DNA of 11,427 bases from Pseudomonadota bacterium (GCA_003242275.1 QGUX01000096.1:1-11427); one strand, 5' to 3'. Shown: positions 1-6,214, counted from the stretch's first letter. Notes: generated from the letters alone by a model not told the origin. Program-made: numbers and translations.

Positions 1-63
1 CGTGGACCTCGTGATTTTCACCCCTTTTTTTTTGTGGCAGGGTTCAGTGTGTATAAGGGACAG
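1..63. other. Residual Illumina/Nextera adapter (artefact)
   Basis: This stretch is not genomic. Bases 48-63 read TGTGTATAAGGGACAG, one mismatch from the end of the Tn5/Nextera mosaic end. Bases 36-46 resemble the Read 1 adapter just upstream of it (GGCAG, then GT and CAG, with small indels). Bases 1-21 align to the tail of the P5 flow-cell oligo with about 15 of 22 positions matching and one gap. The T-rich bases between them (about 22-31) sit where an i5 index would be. The order P5, index, Read 1 adapter, mosaic end, insert is what the reverse complement of a read running through a short insert would give. The many mismatches fit a low-quality read tail. Genuine sequence starts at about base 64. 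Confidence 0.9.
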
Positions 64-613
64 CCCCGGGACCGAGCAGCGTGGTGAGCGCCCGGTCCGG
101 ATCATCGGCGGGGAAGGGCACCGGCCGACCCTCGCCGTTGCGCAGGATCAGAAGATCGCGCGTGATAACCACCGTGACGTGACCGGGCAGCACCGGGACG
201 AGGTCGCTCTCGGCGAACAGCGCGCGCGGCAGCAGCGACAGCGCGCCGGCCGCCTCCTGCCATTGCCGCATGCTGTCGCGGCCGGCCACCGCCACGGGCA
301 CCTGCCCCGTGTCGGCGTTGCGCGCGCCCACGGCGAAGTGCAGCTGGTCCAGGTCGTCGGAGACCTGCTCCTCGAGCGCGAAGGGCGCGAGCTGCTGCAG
401 CCGCTGCTCATTGCCGGGCGGCAGCGCGACACTGAACAGGGACACGTCGGCGGCGGGCACCACCAGCGCGATGCGGCGTCCCGCGGCGGCCTCGCCGAGG
501 GAGGAGGCCGTTTCGGGCAGCAACGCACCGGTGGCATCGGTTACCACCCATTCGGGCGCCTGCCCCGCATCCGCGGACAGCCGCAGCACCAGCCAGTCAC
601 CGCTCGCCATCAT
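64..613 (-). CDS. gspL: Type II secretion platform protein GspL, N-terminal part
   Basis: GspL is the inner-membrane platform protein of the T2SS; its cytoplasmic actin-like domain binds the ATPase GspE and its periplasmic part pairs with GspM. About 183 N-terminal residues remain, all from the cytoplasmic domain. The family hallmark is around residues 50-95: LVVPAADVSLFSVALPPG, then LAPFALEEQVSDDLDQLHFA, the usual 'LP...LPFALEEQL...LHFA' pattern. The transmembrane segment and periplasmic domain are missing because the contig ends. The apparent reading through to a stop near base 44 (ending AVPYTH) is translated adapter, not protein. The start ATG at 611-613 overlaps the gspK stop as ATGATG; a second Met directly follows, so either could initiate. 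The identification rests on the motif and on its place after gspK. Confidence 0.88.
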
Positions 614-1539
614 TCACTTCCCATGCTGCGCGTGACGGCCTGCACCCGGCCTCCATCCCGCTGGATCAGACTGTACAAGGCGAACTGGGCACTGCCAATG
701 GTCACCCAGGTCTCCAGGCGGAACCAGTTGCTGCGCTCCGCCGTCATCTGCAGCATGGCCTGCTGCCCGCTGGCCAGGGTCGTGCGCCGCGGATAGCACT
801 CGCCGGTGCGCCGCTCGGCCAGTTCTTCCTCCGTCAGGTTGCTGTACTCCACGTGCCTGGAATCGGATTCGTGCAGGGCGAACAGCGCATCGAGCACGAT
901 GCCGCCGGCGGTGCACACGTTGATGGTGCGCGCGGAGGCGGGCAGCACCGCCACGTGCGGCTGGAGCTTCGCGTACATCTGGCGCGTGAAGCCGGGCATC
1001 TGCTGCAGCTCGGTGAGGCTGGTCAGCGGCATGTTCGGGGCGCGGTGCGGCACCGGCTGGGCCAGGTACAGCCCATCCTCCCCGCCGTCGGGAGCGGGCA
1101 GGGTGTCCGCGTCGATGAGGTCGGCCACCATGTCGGCCCAGCGCTCGTCGAGCTCCAGCAGCTCGAGCAGGCGCCGGAACACCTTCATCGCGTTCTCGTC
1201 CTGCTCGCCGTCGGCATTGATGAGGGTGTTCAGGTTGAAGCGCCCGGCGAGATCGAGGACGCGTGCCTCGAGCACCACGCTGCCCTCGACGATCTCCACC
1301 GGTTCCACCTGCTGCGCCCAATCATCCTGCGGCGTATCGGTGGCGTTCCTGTCCTCGCGCAGCACCTCCACGGCCAGCGCCTCGGCCCCCTGCGCGATCT
1401 GCAGCGCCTGCTCCATGGCGAAGTTGGCCGTCGCGCGCCGCGCGGTCAGCCCGGTGTCGAAGAACAGCGTCGCGGCGACCACCGCCGCCAGCGCGGTGAT
1501 CAGCAGCGCCGAGATCAGGATGACGCCGCGCTGCCTCAT
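610..1539 (-). CDS. gspK: Type II secretion minor pseudopilin GspK
   Basis: GspK is the large minor pseudopilin that caps the pseudopilus tip with GspI and GspJ. The protein has 309 residues, a normal length. It begins MRQRG followed by VILISALLITALAAVVAATLF: a prepilin peptidase site after Gly5 and a hydrophobic N-terminal helix. As in other GspK proteins, the +5 Glu found in the other pseudopilins is absent (Ser here). The family motif DLAGRFNLNTL lies at residues 96-106, followed by the helical alpha domain and a helix-hairpin-helix-like segment LTSLTELQQMPGF (172-184). The usual 'INVNTA' is INVCTA here (Cys209), and a second Cys lies at 248. I chose the ATG at 1537-1539 over longer in-frame extensions because it places the cleavage signal at the N-terminus and overlaps the gspJ stop by 4 bases. 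The stop in turn overlaps gspL. Confidence 0.95.
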   Translation of the reverse strand: MRQRGVILISALLITALAAVVAATLFFDTGLTARRATANFAMEQALQIAQGAEALAVEVLREDRNATDTPQDDWAQQVEPVEIVEGSVVLEARVLDLAGRFNLNTLINADGEQDENAMKVFRRLLELLELDERWADMVADLIDADTLPAPDGGEDGLYLAQPVPHRAPNMPLTSLTELQQMPGFTRQMYAKLQPHVAVLPASARTINVCTAGGIVLDALFALHESDSRHVEYSNLTEEELAERRTGECYPRRTTLASGQQAMLQMTAERSNWFRLETWVTIGSAQFALYSLIQRDGGRVQAVTRSMGSE

Positions 1540-2183
1540 CCGGTCACCTCGATCAGGCGGGTCACGGTGCCCCAGTCGGCCAGCTCGAGCGTGACCTCCA
1601 CCGCCAGCGGCCGCCAGCGCAGGTAGCGCATGTCCTGGCCGGGCGAGGCGGAACCGGAGGGCTGCTGCGGCGGCCAGGTCTCCTGCCACTGCAGGCCGTC
1701 GTTCATGTAGCGGATGGTGAAACCCTCCACACGGTCGAGCAGCGCCCGTTGCACCGGTTGCGGTTCGGCCTGGGCGTCGAGGGCCAGCCAGTAGTCGCGG
1801 TACAGCACGCCGTCGCGCAGCTCGTAGCGCACGCGCTGCAGGGCCGGACGCTGCATGCCCGAGGGATTGCTCCAGCCCGCGCGGGTCAGCACCACCACCG
1901 AGGAGTTGCGGCGCTGCCCCACAACCGCCGGCTCGTAACCCTCGCCGACGGGCACGCGCACCGGACGCGGCGCGGCCTGGCTGAAATCCTGCACCAGGCT
2001 CCTGATCGCGAACTGCAGGTCCACCAGCCGCTGCTGCGACGCGCGCACGCGCTCGCGGTTGTCCAGGGCCTGGGACATGGCCACCATGGCCATTGCCGAA
2101 AGGATGGCGGCGATGGCCACGGCCACCAGGATCTCCACCAGGGTGAAGCCGCGCGCACCGCTGCCCATGGCGGGGCTTCTCAT
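1536..2183 (-). CDS. gspJ: Type II secretion minor pseudopilin GspJ
   Basis: GspJ is a minor pseudopilin of the tip complex. The 215-residue protein has a type IV pilin-like leader: Gly12, then FTLVEILVAVAIAAILSAMA with Glu at +5, to be cleaved after Gly12 and N-methylated by the prepilin peptidase (GspO/PilD), which is not in this window. The globular part carries typical GspJ features: RNSSVVVLTRAGW near residues 93-105, LQRVRYELRDGVLYRDYW near 115-132, and 'LLDRVEGFTIRYMND' near 148-162. The ATG at 2181-2183 overlaps the gspI stop by 4 bases. A second Met six codons in would give a shorter leader and cannot be excluded. Length and motifs are ordinary for the family. Confidence 0.95.
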   Translation of the reverse strand: MRSPAMGSGARGFTLVEILVAVAIAAILSAMAMVAMSQALDNRERVRASQQRLVDLQFAIRSLVQDFSQAAPRPVRVPVGEGYEPAVVGQRRNSSVVVLTRAGWSNPSGMQRPALQRVRYELRDGVLYRDYWLALDAQAEPQPVQRALLDRVEGFTIRYMNDGLQWQETWPPQQPSGSASPGQDMRYLRWRPLAVEVTLELADWGTVTRLIEVTG

Positions 2184-2716
2184 GGTGGCGCGCCTTCCTG
2201 CGGACCGCCATCGCCATCGCGATCGCCGCCGCCATCACGGTCCCCATCGCGATCCCCGCTGCCGCCGCGCGAGGAAACGCCCCACTCGGGTGCCAGGCCG
2301 CTGCTGCGCGTGCGCCTCGGGCTCAGGAACCCGACCGCGGTGGCGAGCGCATCGAACCCGGCGTCGCGCTCGACCCGCGAGGCATCCCCGGGAGCACGGC
2401 CCACGCGCACGTCCACCCGCAGCAGTTCCCCGATGCCGGCTTCGCTGATCTGTTGCTCGAGGTACCAGCTCGTGCCCGCGTACTGGACGATGTCGCGGCT
2501 GGTGCCGGTTTCCGGACGCGTGGGCTGGCCCGGCCGGCCCACGCGCAGTTCGGTGATGCGGTTCAGCGCGATCCACTGCGCGAACGCCTTGTCGCGCATG
2601 TGGCCGGTGTTGTCGGCGGCGCCGGACAGCACGGTGAGCAGCCCGCCGACGCCCAGCGCGATGACCATCAGCGCCACCACCACCTCGATCAGCGTGAAGC
2701 CGCGCGACTTGCTCAT
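2180..2716 (-). CDS. gspI: Type II secretion minor pseudopilin GspI with repetitive tail
   Basis: GspI nucleates the pseudopilus tip with GspJ and GspK. The leader is MSKSRG, then FTLIEVVVALMVIALGVGGLL: cleavage after Gly6 and Glu at +5. The family core runs through MRDKAFAQWIALNRITELRVG (40-60) and WYLEQQISEAGIGELLRVDVRV (84-105), ending near VGFLSP (128-133). At 178 residues the protein is about 50 longer than a usual GspI (about 120-130). The extra part is disordered in appearance and ends in a D/R/G-rich repeat, residues 151-171, containing GDRDGDRDGGGDRDGDGG. The frame is intact and ends in a normal 4-base overlap with gspJ, so the tail is probably translated. The ATG at 2714-2716 overlaps the gspH stop by 4 bases. 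Confidence 0.93.
   Translation of the reverse strand: MSKSRGFTLIEVVVALMVIALGVGGLLTVLSGAADNTGHMRDKAFAQWIALNRITELRVGRPGQPTRPETGTSRDIVQYAGTSWYLEQQISEAGIGELLRVDVRVGRAPGDASRVERDAGFDALATAVGFLSPRRTRSSGLAPEWGVSSRGGSGDRDGDRDGGGDRDGDGGPQEGAPP
2204..2266 (-). repeat. Short in-frame Asp-Arg-Gly coding repeat in gspI
   Basis: This is a run of imperfect hexamer and trinucleotide repeats on the minus strand (GGCGATCGCGATGG-like units) encoding the D/R/G-rich tail of GspI. An exact 11-base copy, CCATCGCGATC on the plus strand, occurs at 2214-2224 and again at 2244-2254. The 30-base offset is a multiple of three, so unit gain or loss would keep frame. It looks like slippage-generated low-complexity coding sequence. 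Confidence 0.7.
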
Positions 2717-3231
2717 GTGCGTTCGGGCTCCAGCCGGTTGACCTCGATGGCATCGGAAGCCGCGGCCGGCCTGATCTGCACCCCGGCACCGCCCGTGCGG
2801 CGCAGCTCCAGCTCGAACAGGTTCAGCTCGCCGCTGGAGTAGAGCAGGATCTGCGGTGCGCGCTGGTCGATGTCGACCTCCGCCTCGGGCAGGACCACGC
2901 GCCGCCCCTCGATCCACAGGCGCAGCACCAGCTCCCGCGGCAGCTCGCGGGGCCGGAGCAGGTCGTCGTTCTCGTCCAGCCACAGCCCGGTGCGCGGATC
3001 CAGGTACAGGAACTGGTAGCCGCGCTCGTGCACGCGGATGCCGTACTCGCGCACCTGCAGCGAGGCCTGGTCGCGGAAATGATCGATCAGGGCGACGAGG
3101 CGGTCGCGCTCGTTCTCCAGCTCGCGGTCGCCGCCGGCGATGCCGACCGACAGCGTCACGCCGACGATCATCACGCCGATGATCACCATGACGACCAGGA
3201 TTTCGACGAGGGTGAAGCCACGCTGCCGCAT
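2713..3231 (-). CDS. gspH: Type II secretion minor pseudopilin GspH
   Basis: GspH is a minor pseudopilin of the GspH/FimT family and is thought to link the tip complex to the GspG shaft. The 172-residue protein starts MRQRG, then FTLVEILVVMVIIGVMIVGVTLS: peptidase cleavage after Gly5 and Glu at +5. After the helix comes ELENERDRLVALIDHFRDQA (residues 32-51), the usual 'E..RL..L...A..QA' stretch of GspH/FimT, then EYGIRVHERGYQFLYLDPRTGLW (about 57-79), matching the 'E.G......GY.F' pattern. The ATG at 3229-3231 lies 11 bases after the gspG stop, with an AGGTG Shine-Dalgarno-like sequence at about 8 bases. The 3' end overlaps gspI by 4 bases. The longer in-frame upstream extension has no leader signal and was rejected. 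Confidence 0.93.
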   Translation of the reverse strand: MRQRGFTLVEILVVMVIIGVMIVGVTLSVGIAGGDRELENERDRLVALIDHFRDQASLQVREYGIRVHERGYQFLYLDPRTGLWLDENDDLLRPRELPRELVLRLWIEGRRVVLPEAEVDIDQRAPQILLYSSGELNLFELELRRTGGAGVQIRPAAASDAIEVNRLEPERT

Positions 3232-3242
3232 GGCCCGGTCAC

Positions 3243-3689
3243 CTACTTGTCGATATCCCAGACGCTGATGTCGGCGTCGACGCCTTCCCCGCCCTCGCGC
3301 TTGTCGGCCCCCAGCGACATCAGTTCGTAGGGCCGGCCGTCGGCGCCGGGACTGATGTAGACGTATTCGTTCTTCCACGGATCGAGGCTGGGACGGGCGA
3401 GATAGCCTTCCGCCTTCCAGTTGTGCGGAATGGGTTCGATCGTGGGCTTGACCAGCAGCGCCTGCAGGCCCTGCTCGGTGGTGGGATAGCGGGAGTTGTC
3501 CAGCCGGTACATCTGCAGCGCGAACTCGATCTGCTTGAGGTCCTGCTTGGCCTTGGTGACGCGCGCCTCGTCGATGCGGCCGACCACCTGCGTGGTCACC
3601 ACCGCCGTGAGCAGGCCGATGATCACCACCACCACCATGATCTCGATCAGCGTGAAACCCCGCTGTCGTGCGCGCCGGACGCGAGTCAT
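3243..3689 (-). CDS. gspG: Type II secretion major pseudopilin GspG
   Basis: GspG polymerises into the pseudopilus that acts as the piston or screw of the T2SS. The protein has 148 residues, standard for the family. The leader MTRVRRARQRG is basic and is followed by FTLIEIMVVVVIIGLLTAVV; cleavage is after Gly11 and Glu is at +5. Next come the conserved KAKQDLKQIEFALQMYRLDN, YPTTEQGLQALL and, near the C-terminus, DPWKNEYVYISPG and SLGADKREGGEG, the calcium-binding loop region. The usual DPWGN is DPWKN here. The ATG at 3687-3689 has a strong AGGAAGG Shine-Dalgarno sequence 6-7 bases upstream. This is the first gene of the operon seen here; no gspF precedes it, and a divergent rhombosortase gene does. 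Confidence 0.97.
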   Translation of the reverse strand: MTRVRRARQRGFTLIEIMVVVVIIGLLTAVVTTQVVGRIDEARVTKAKQDLKQIEFALQMYRLDNSRYPTTEQGLQALLVKPTIEPIPHNWKAEGYLARPSLDPWKNEYVYISPGADGRPYELMSLGADKREGGEGVDADISVWDIDK

Positions 3690-3707
3690 ACTGCCTTCCT
3701 GAGGATG

Positions 3708-3718
3708 TGGACTGTCCA
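3708..3718. promoter_or_regulatory. Perfect short palindrome between gspG and rrtA
   Basis: TGGAC-T-GTCCA is an 11-base perfect dyad in the 64-base divergent intergenic region, just downstream of the candidate gspG -10 element. It could be a small operator or the start of a hairpin in the gspG leader. Its short length means chance is a fair explanation. Confidence 0.2.
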
Positions 3719-3726
3719 ACCTGCGG

Positions 3727-3732
3727 ATCATA
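3727..3732 (-). promoter_or_regulatory. Candidate -10 element for the gspG operon
   Basis: On the minus strand the hexamer reads TATGAT, close to the sigma-70 -10 consensus, and would start transcription about 30 bases before the gspG ATG. No convincing -35 hexamer is found at 16-18 bases. The site lies only 22 bases from the divergent rrtA start. This is a weak prediction from sequence resemblance only. Confidence 0.25.
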
Positions 3733-3753
3733 TCAAAGGAGCCTGCCGACCCC

Positions 3754-4359
3754 GTGACATCTGCGTCATCCCGTCTCGCGCTGCTCGCGTCCCTGAACTG
3801 TGATGGCCGCCACGGCCTGGCGCTGATTGCTGCCGTGGCCGTACTGTTGCTGCCGCTGGCCGGCGGCGCGGAACTGGCGGGCTGGTTGCGCTGGTCGAGG
3901 CCCGGCCTGGCCGACGGGCAGTGGTGGCGCCTCGCCGGCGCGCACATCGTGCACCTCGACGCACGCCACGCACTGCTCAATGCCGCCGGCCTCGCGCTGC
4001 TGTGGGCCCTGTTCGCCCGCAGCTTCCGCCCCCGGCAGTGGATCCTCGCCGTGCTGCTGATCATCGCCGCGGTGGATGCCGGCCTCTGGTACTTCTCGCC
4101 GCGGGTGCAATGGTACGTGGGCGCCTCCGCGCTGCTGCACGGCGTGTTCTCCTGCGGCGCGGTGGCGATGATCCGCGGCGGCGAGCGGCTCGGGTGGGTG
4201 GCGCTGGTGGTGTTCGCCGCCAAGATCGCATGGGAACAGTGGCAGGGACCGCTGCCGCTGTCGGAAGGACCGGTGATCACCGACTCGCATCTCTACGGCG
4301 CCGCCGGCGGAGTGGTGGCCGGGCTGCTGCTTCGTCCGCGACGCGAACGGATATACTGA
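3754..4359 (+). CDS. rrtA: Rhombosortase, rhomboid-family intramembrane serine protease
   Basis: Rhombosortases are rhomboid-like proteases paired with proteins carrying a C-terminal GlyGly-CTERM signal, which they process in the inner membrane as the cargo is handled by the T2SS. The 201-residue protein has about six hydrophobic segments (near 21-37, 73-90, 97-113, 124-140, 146-158 and 178-193). The motifs fit: HLDARHALLN (67-76), the rhomboid H...H...N element; YVGASALLHG (121-130) with candidate nucleophile Ser125 and His129; and SHLYGAAGG (178-186) with candidate catalytic His179. The start is GTG at 3754-3756, with AAAGGAG about 12 bases upstream, a long spacing; no better start was found before the first membrane helix. 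It is divergent from gspG and 36 bases before fabD. A generic rhomboid protease is the alternative, but size, compact motifs and T2SS neighbourhood favour rhombosortase. Confidence 0.85.
   Translation: MTSASSRLALLASLNCDGRHGLALIAAVAVLLLPLAGGAELAGWLRWSRPGLADGQWWRLAGAHIVHLDARHALLNAAGLALLWALFARSFRPRQWILAVLLIIAAVDAGLWYFSPRVQWYVGASALLHGVFSCGAVAMIRGGERLGWVALVVFAAKIAWEQWQGPLPLSEGPVITDSHLYGAAGGVVAGLLLRPRRERIY
4352..4357 (+). promoter_or_regulatory. Candidate -10 element for fabD
   Basis: TATACT at the very end of rrtA resembles a sigma-70 -10 hexamer, about 38 bases before the fabD ATG. No good -35 is seen 16-18 bases upstream. It is followed at 4368-4381 by CGCGCAGCTTCGCG, a near-palindrome with 12 of 14 positions symmetric. 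If active, it would uncouple fabD from rrtA; if not, fabD could be read through from the rrtA promoter. Confidence 0.28.
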
Positions 4360-4395
4360 TCGCTTTACGCGCAGCTTCGCGAGGGACGGTACTTG

Positions 4396-5340
4396 ATGCA
4401 GTCGGTGTTCGTATTCCCGGGACAGGGTTCCCAGTCGGTCGGCATGATGGCCGCGCTGGCCGAACGCGACCGCGTCGTCATCGACACCTTCGCCGAAGCC
4501 TCCGGGGTGCTCGGCTATGACCTGTGGAAGCTGGTCCAGGAAGGCCCGGCCGACAGGCTGGCGGAGACCGTGTACACGCAACCCGCCATGCTGGCGGCGG
4601 ACGTCGCCACGTTCCGCTACTGGAGCAATGCGGGCGGCGCGATGCCCCATGCCGTGGCCGGCCACAGCCTTGGAGAATACGCGGCGCTGGTGGCCGCGAA
4701 GTCGCTGGACTTCGCCACCGCGATGCGCATCGTGCGCGAGCGCGCCGAGCGCATGCAGGATGCGGTACCCGCGGGGCAGGGTGGCATCGCCGCCATCCTC
4801 GGCCTCGAGGACGACCAGGCGGCGGCCGCGTGCCAGTCCGCCGCCCAGGGCGAGGTCGTCGAACCGGTCAACTTCAACGCTCCCGGCCAGGTGGTGATCG
4901 CGGGACATGCCGCCGCCGTGCAGCGCGCCATCGAGGCCTGCAAGGCCATGGGCGCCAAGCGCGCGCTGCTGCTGCCGATGAGCGTGCCGGCGCACAGCTC
5001 GCTGATGCAGCGCGCCGCGCAGGGACTGGCCGCCACGCTGCGCGACGCCCCCTTCGCCGATCCGGCCGTGGAGTTCTGGAGCCCGGTGGATGCCGCGCGG
5101 CACGCCACCGCCGAGGAGATCCGCGGCCTGATGATCAGCCAGCTCGCCAGTCCGGTGCGCTGGGCGCATCTCGTGCGCCAGCTCATCGCGGCGGGCTACC
5201 AGGCCTTCATCGAGTGCGGTCCGGGCGAGGTGCTCGCCGGGCTGAACCGGCGCGTCGGACGCCGCGTGGAAACCCTCCAGCACATCGCGTTGAAGGACCC
5301 GGCCTCGGTCGAGGCCGCGCTGGCCGCACTCTCCAACTGA
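4396..5340 (+). CDS. fabD: Malonyl-CoA:ACP transacylase FabD
   Basis: FabD moves malonyl from CoA to the acyl carrier protein, supplying the extender unit for fatty acid synthesis in the cytoplasm. The 314-residue protein matches the family in length (about 309 in E. coli). It opens with VFVFPGQGSQ (residues 4-13) and has the nucleophile elbow GHSLGEY with Ser91, the RERAERMQ segment whose Arg contacts the malonyl carboxylate, VPAHSSLM with catalytic His200, and ECGPGEVLAGLNRR near the C-terminus. The ATG at 4396 has GAGGGA nine bases upstream. An in-frame TTG one codon earlier (4393) is less likely. fabG follows after 17 bases. Upstream the usual plsX-fabH genes are replaced by rrtA and the T2SS operon. 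Confidence 0.97.
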   Translation: MQSVFVFPGQGSQSVGMMAALAERDRVVIDTFAEASGVLGYDLWKLVQEGPADRLAETVYTQPAMLAADVATFRYWSNAGGAMPHAVAGHSLGEYAALVAAKSLDFATAMRIVRERAERMQDAVPAGQGGIAAILGLEDDQAAAACQSAAQGEVVEPVNFNAPGQVVIAGHAAAVQRAIEACKAMGAKRALLLPMSVPAHSSLMQRAAQGLAATLRDAPFADPAVEFWSPVDAARHATAEEIRGLMISQLASPVRWAHLVRQLIAAGYQAFIECGPGEVLAGLNRRVGRRVETLQHIALKDPASVEAALAALSN

Positions 5341-5357
5341 CCTCGCAAGGACGAACC

Positions 5358-6104
5358 ATGAGCAATCTTCCGCTCCAGGGCGCCACGGCACTGGTCACGG
5401 GCGCATCCCGCGGCATCGGCCGCGCCATTGCACTGAAGCTCGCCGCCGACGGCGCGAAGGTGATCGGCACGGCCACCACACCCGAAGGCGCGGCGCGCAT
5501 CACCGAGGCACTGGCGGGGCAGGGCGGTCGCGGCGAGGTGCTCGACGTCAGCTCCGCCGAATCGGTCGAGGCGCTGGTTTCGAGCCTGGAGGCCGCCGGC
5601 GACATGCCCACCATCCTGGTCAACAACGCCGCGGTCACGCGCGACAACCTGCTGCTGCGAATGAAGGAGGACGACTGGCAACAGGTGATCGACACCAACC
5701 TGACGGCCAACTTCCGCCTTTCGAAGCTGTGCGTGAAGCGCATGATGAAGGAGCGCCACGGCCGCATCATCAACATCACCTCGGTGGTGGGCCTGATGGG
5801 CAATGCCGGGCAGGTCAACTATGCCGCCGCCAAGGCCGGCGTGATCGGCCTGACCAAGTCGCTGGCGCGGGAGTTGGCTTCACGCAACATCACGGTGAAC
5901 GCGGTGGCCCCGGGCTTCATCGACACCGACATGACGCGGGTGCTGCCGGAGGCGCAACGCGAGGCGCTGGTGGCGCAGATCCCGGCCGGGCGGCTGGGAA
6001 CGCCCGAGGATATCGCCGCCGCCGTGGCCTTCCTCGCCTCGCCGGCGGCCGGGTACATCACCGGCCAGACCCTGAGCGTCAACGGCGGCATGCTGATGCC
6101 CTGA
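5358..6104 (+). CDS. fabG: 3-oxoacyl-ACP reductase FabG
   Basis: FabG is the NADPH-dependent reductase that converts 3-oxoacyl-ACP to (R)-3-hydroxyacyl-ACP in each elongation round. The 248-residue protein is a classical short-chain dehydrogenase/reductase. It has the cofactor motif TGASRGIG (14-21), Asn114, Ser142 in NITSVVG, Tyr155 and Lys159 in the YAAAK active site, and APGFIDTDMT (184-193). The C-terminus GYITGQTLSVNGGM is typical of true FabG. The NNAG motif after strand 4 reads NNAA (89-92), followed by the usual VTRDNLLLRM. The ATG at 5358 has AAGGA six bases upstream. It lies 17 bases after fabD and is followed by a 179-base gap before acpP. Confidence 0.97.
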   Translation: MSNLPLQGATALVTGASRGIGRAIALKLAADGAKVIGTATTPEGAARITEALAGQGGRGEVLDVSSAESVEALVSSLEAAGDMPTILVNNAAVTRDNLLLRMKEDDWQQVIDTNLTANFRLSKLCVKRMMKERHGRIINITSVVGLMGNAGQVNYAAAKAGVIGLTKSLARELASRNITVNAVAPGFIDTDMTRVLPEAQREALVAQIPAGRLGTPEDIAAAVAFLASPAAGYITGQTLSVNGGMLMP

Positions 6105-6109
6105 CGGAG

Positions 6110-6124
6110 GGGCCTTCCCGGCCC
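6110..6124 (+). other. Short GC hairpin just after fabG
   Basis: GGGCC-TTCCC-GGCCC forms a perfect 5-bp stem with a 5-base loop, five bases after the fabG stop. There is no T-run immediately after it, so it is not a standard intrinsic terminator. It may protect the 3' end of the fabDG transcript, or be a chance structure in GC-rich DNA. Confidence 0.35.
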
Positions 6125-6164
6125 GACTCGGCCATTTAGTGTTGCAAAACAACAGCTTGCGATT

Positions 6165-6184
6165 CCACAGAATGTGGTTTTTCT
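6165..6184 (+). terminator. Candidate weak intrinsic terminator upstream of acpP
   Basis: CCACA-GAA-TGTGG is a 5-bp stem with a 3-base loop, followed at once by TTTTTCT. The shape is that of a rho-independent terminator for the fabDG transcript, but the stem is short and only moderately GC-rich. A second AT-rich hairpin, TGTTG-CAAAA-CAACA, lies at 6140-6154. Either could instead be a protein-binding dyad near the acpP promoter. Confidence 0.35.
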
Positions 6185-6208
6185 ATGGCGCGGGGGCAAT
6201 GCTTACCC

Positions 6209-6214
6209 TACAAT
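6209..6214 (+). promoter_or_regulatory. Candidate -10 element of the acpP promoter
   Basis: TACAAT matches five of six positions of the sigma-70 -10 hexamer and would give a leader of roughly 60 bases before acpP. The expected -35 region (about 6186-6191) is poor. The 50-60 bases upstream (about 6125-6186) are markedly AT-richer than the surrounding genes, as expected for a strong promoter with an upstream element. acpP commonly has its own promoter in other bacteria. Confidence 0.45.

Noticed and set aside
25..33. Run of nine T near the left end as a terminator tail
   Set aside because: It lies inside the adapter-derived artefact, with no biological stem before it.
2..796. A plus-strand frame starting in the first bases and containing VCIRDS
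   Set aside because: Its start is translated adapter and the rest is antisense to gspL and gspK.
1540..2247. In-frame upstream extension of gspK
   Set aside because: The extra sequence overlaps gspJ in another frame and would bury the prepilin peptidase signal. The ATG at 1537-1539 fits the family and the 4-base overlap.
3690..4280. In-frame upstream extension of gspG across the rhombosortase gene
   Set aside because: It runs antisense to rrtA. The short form has a strong Shine-Dalgarno sequence and places the pseudopilin leader at the N-terminus.
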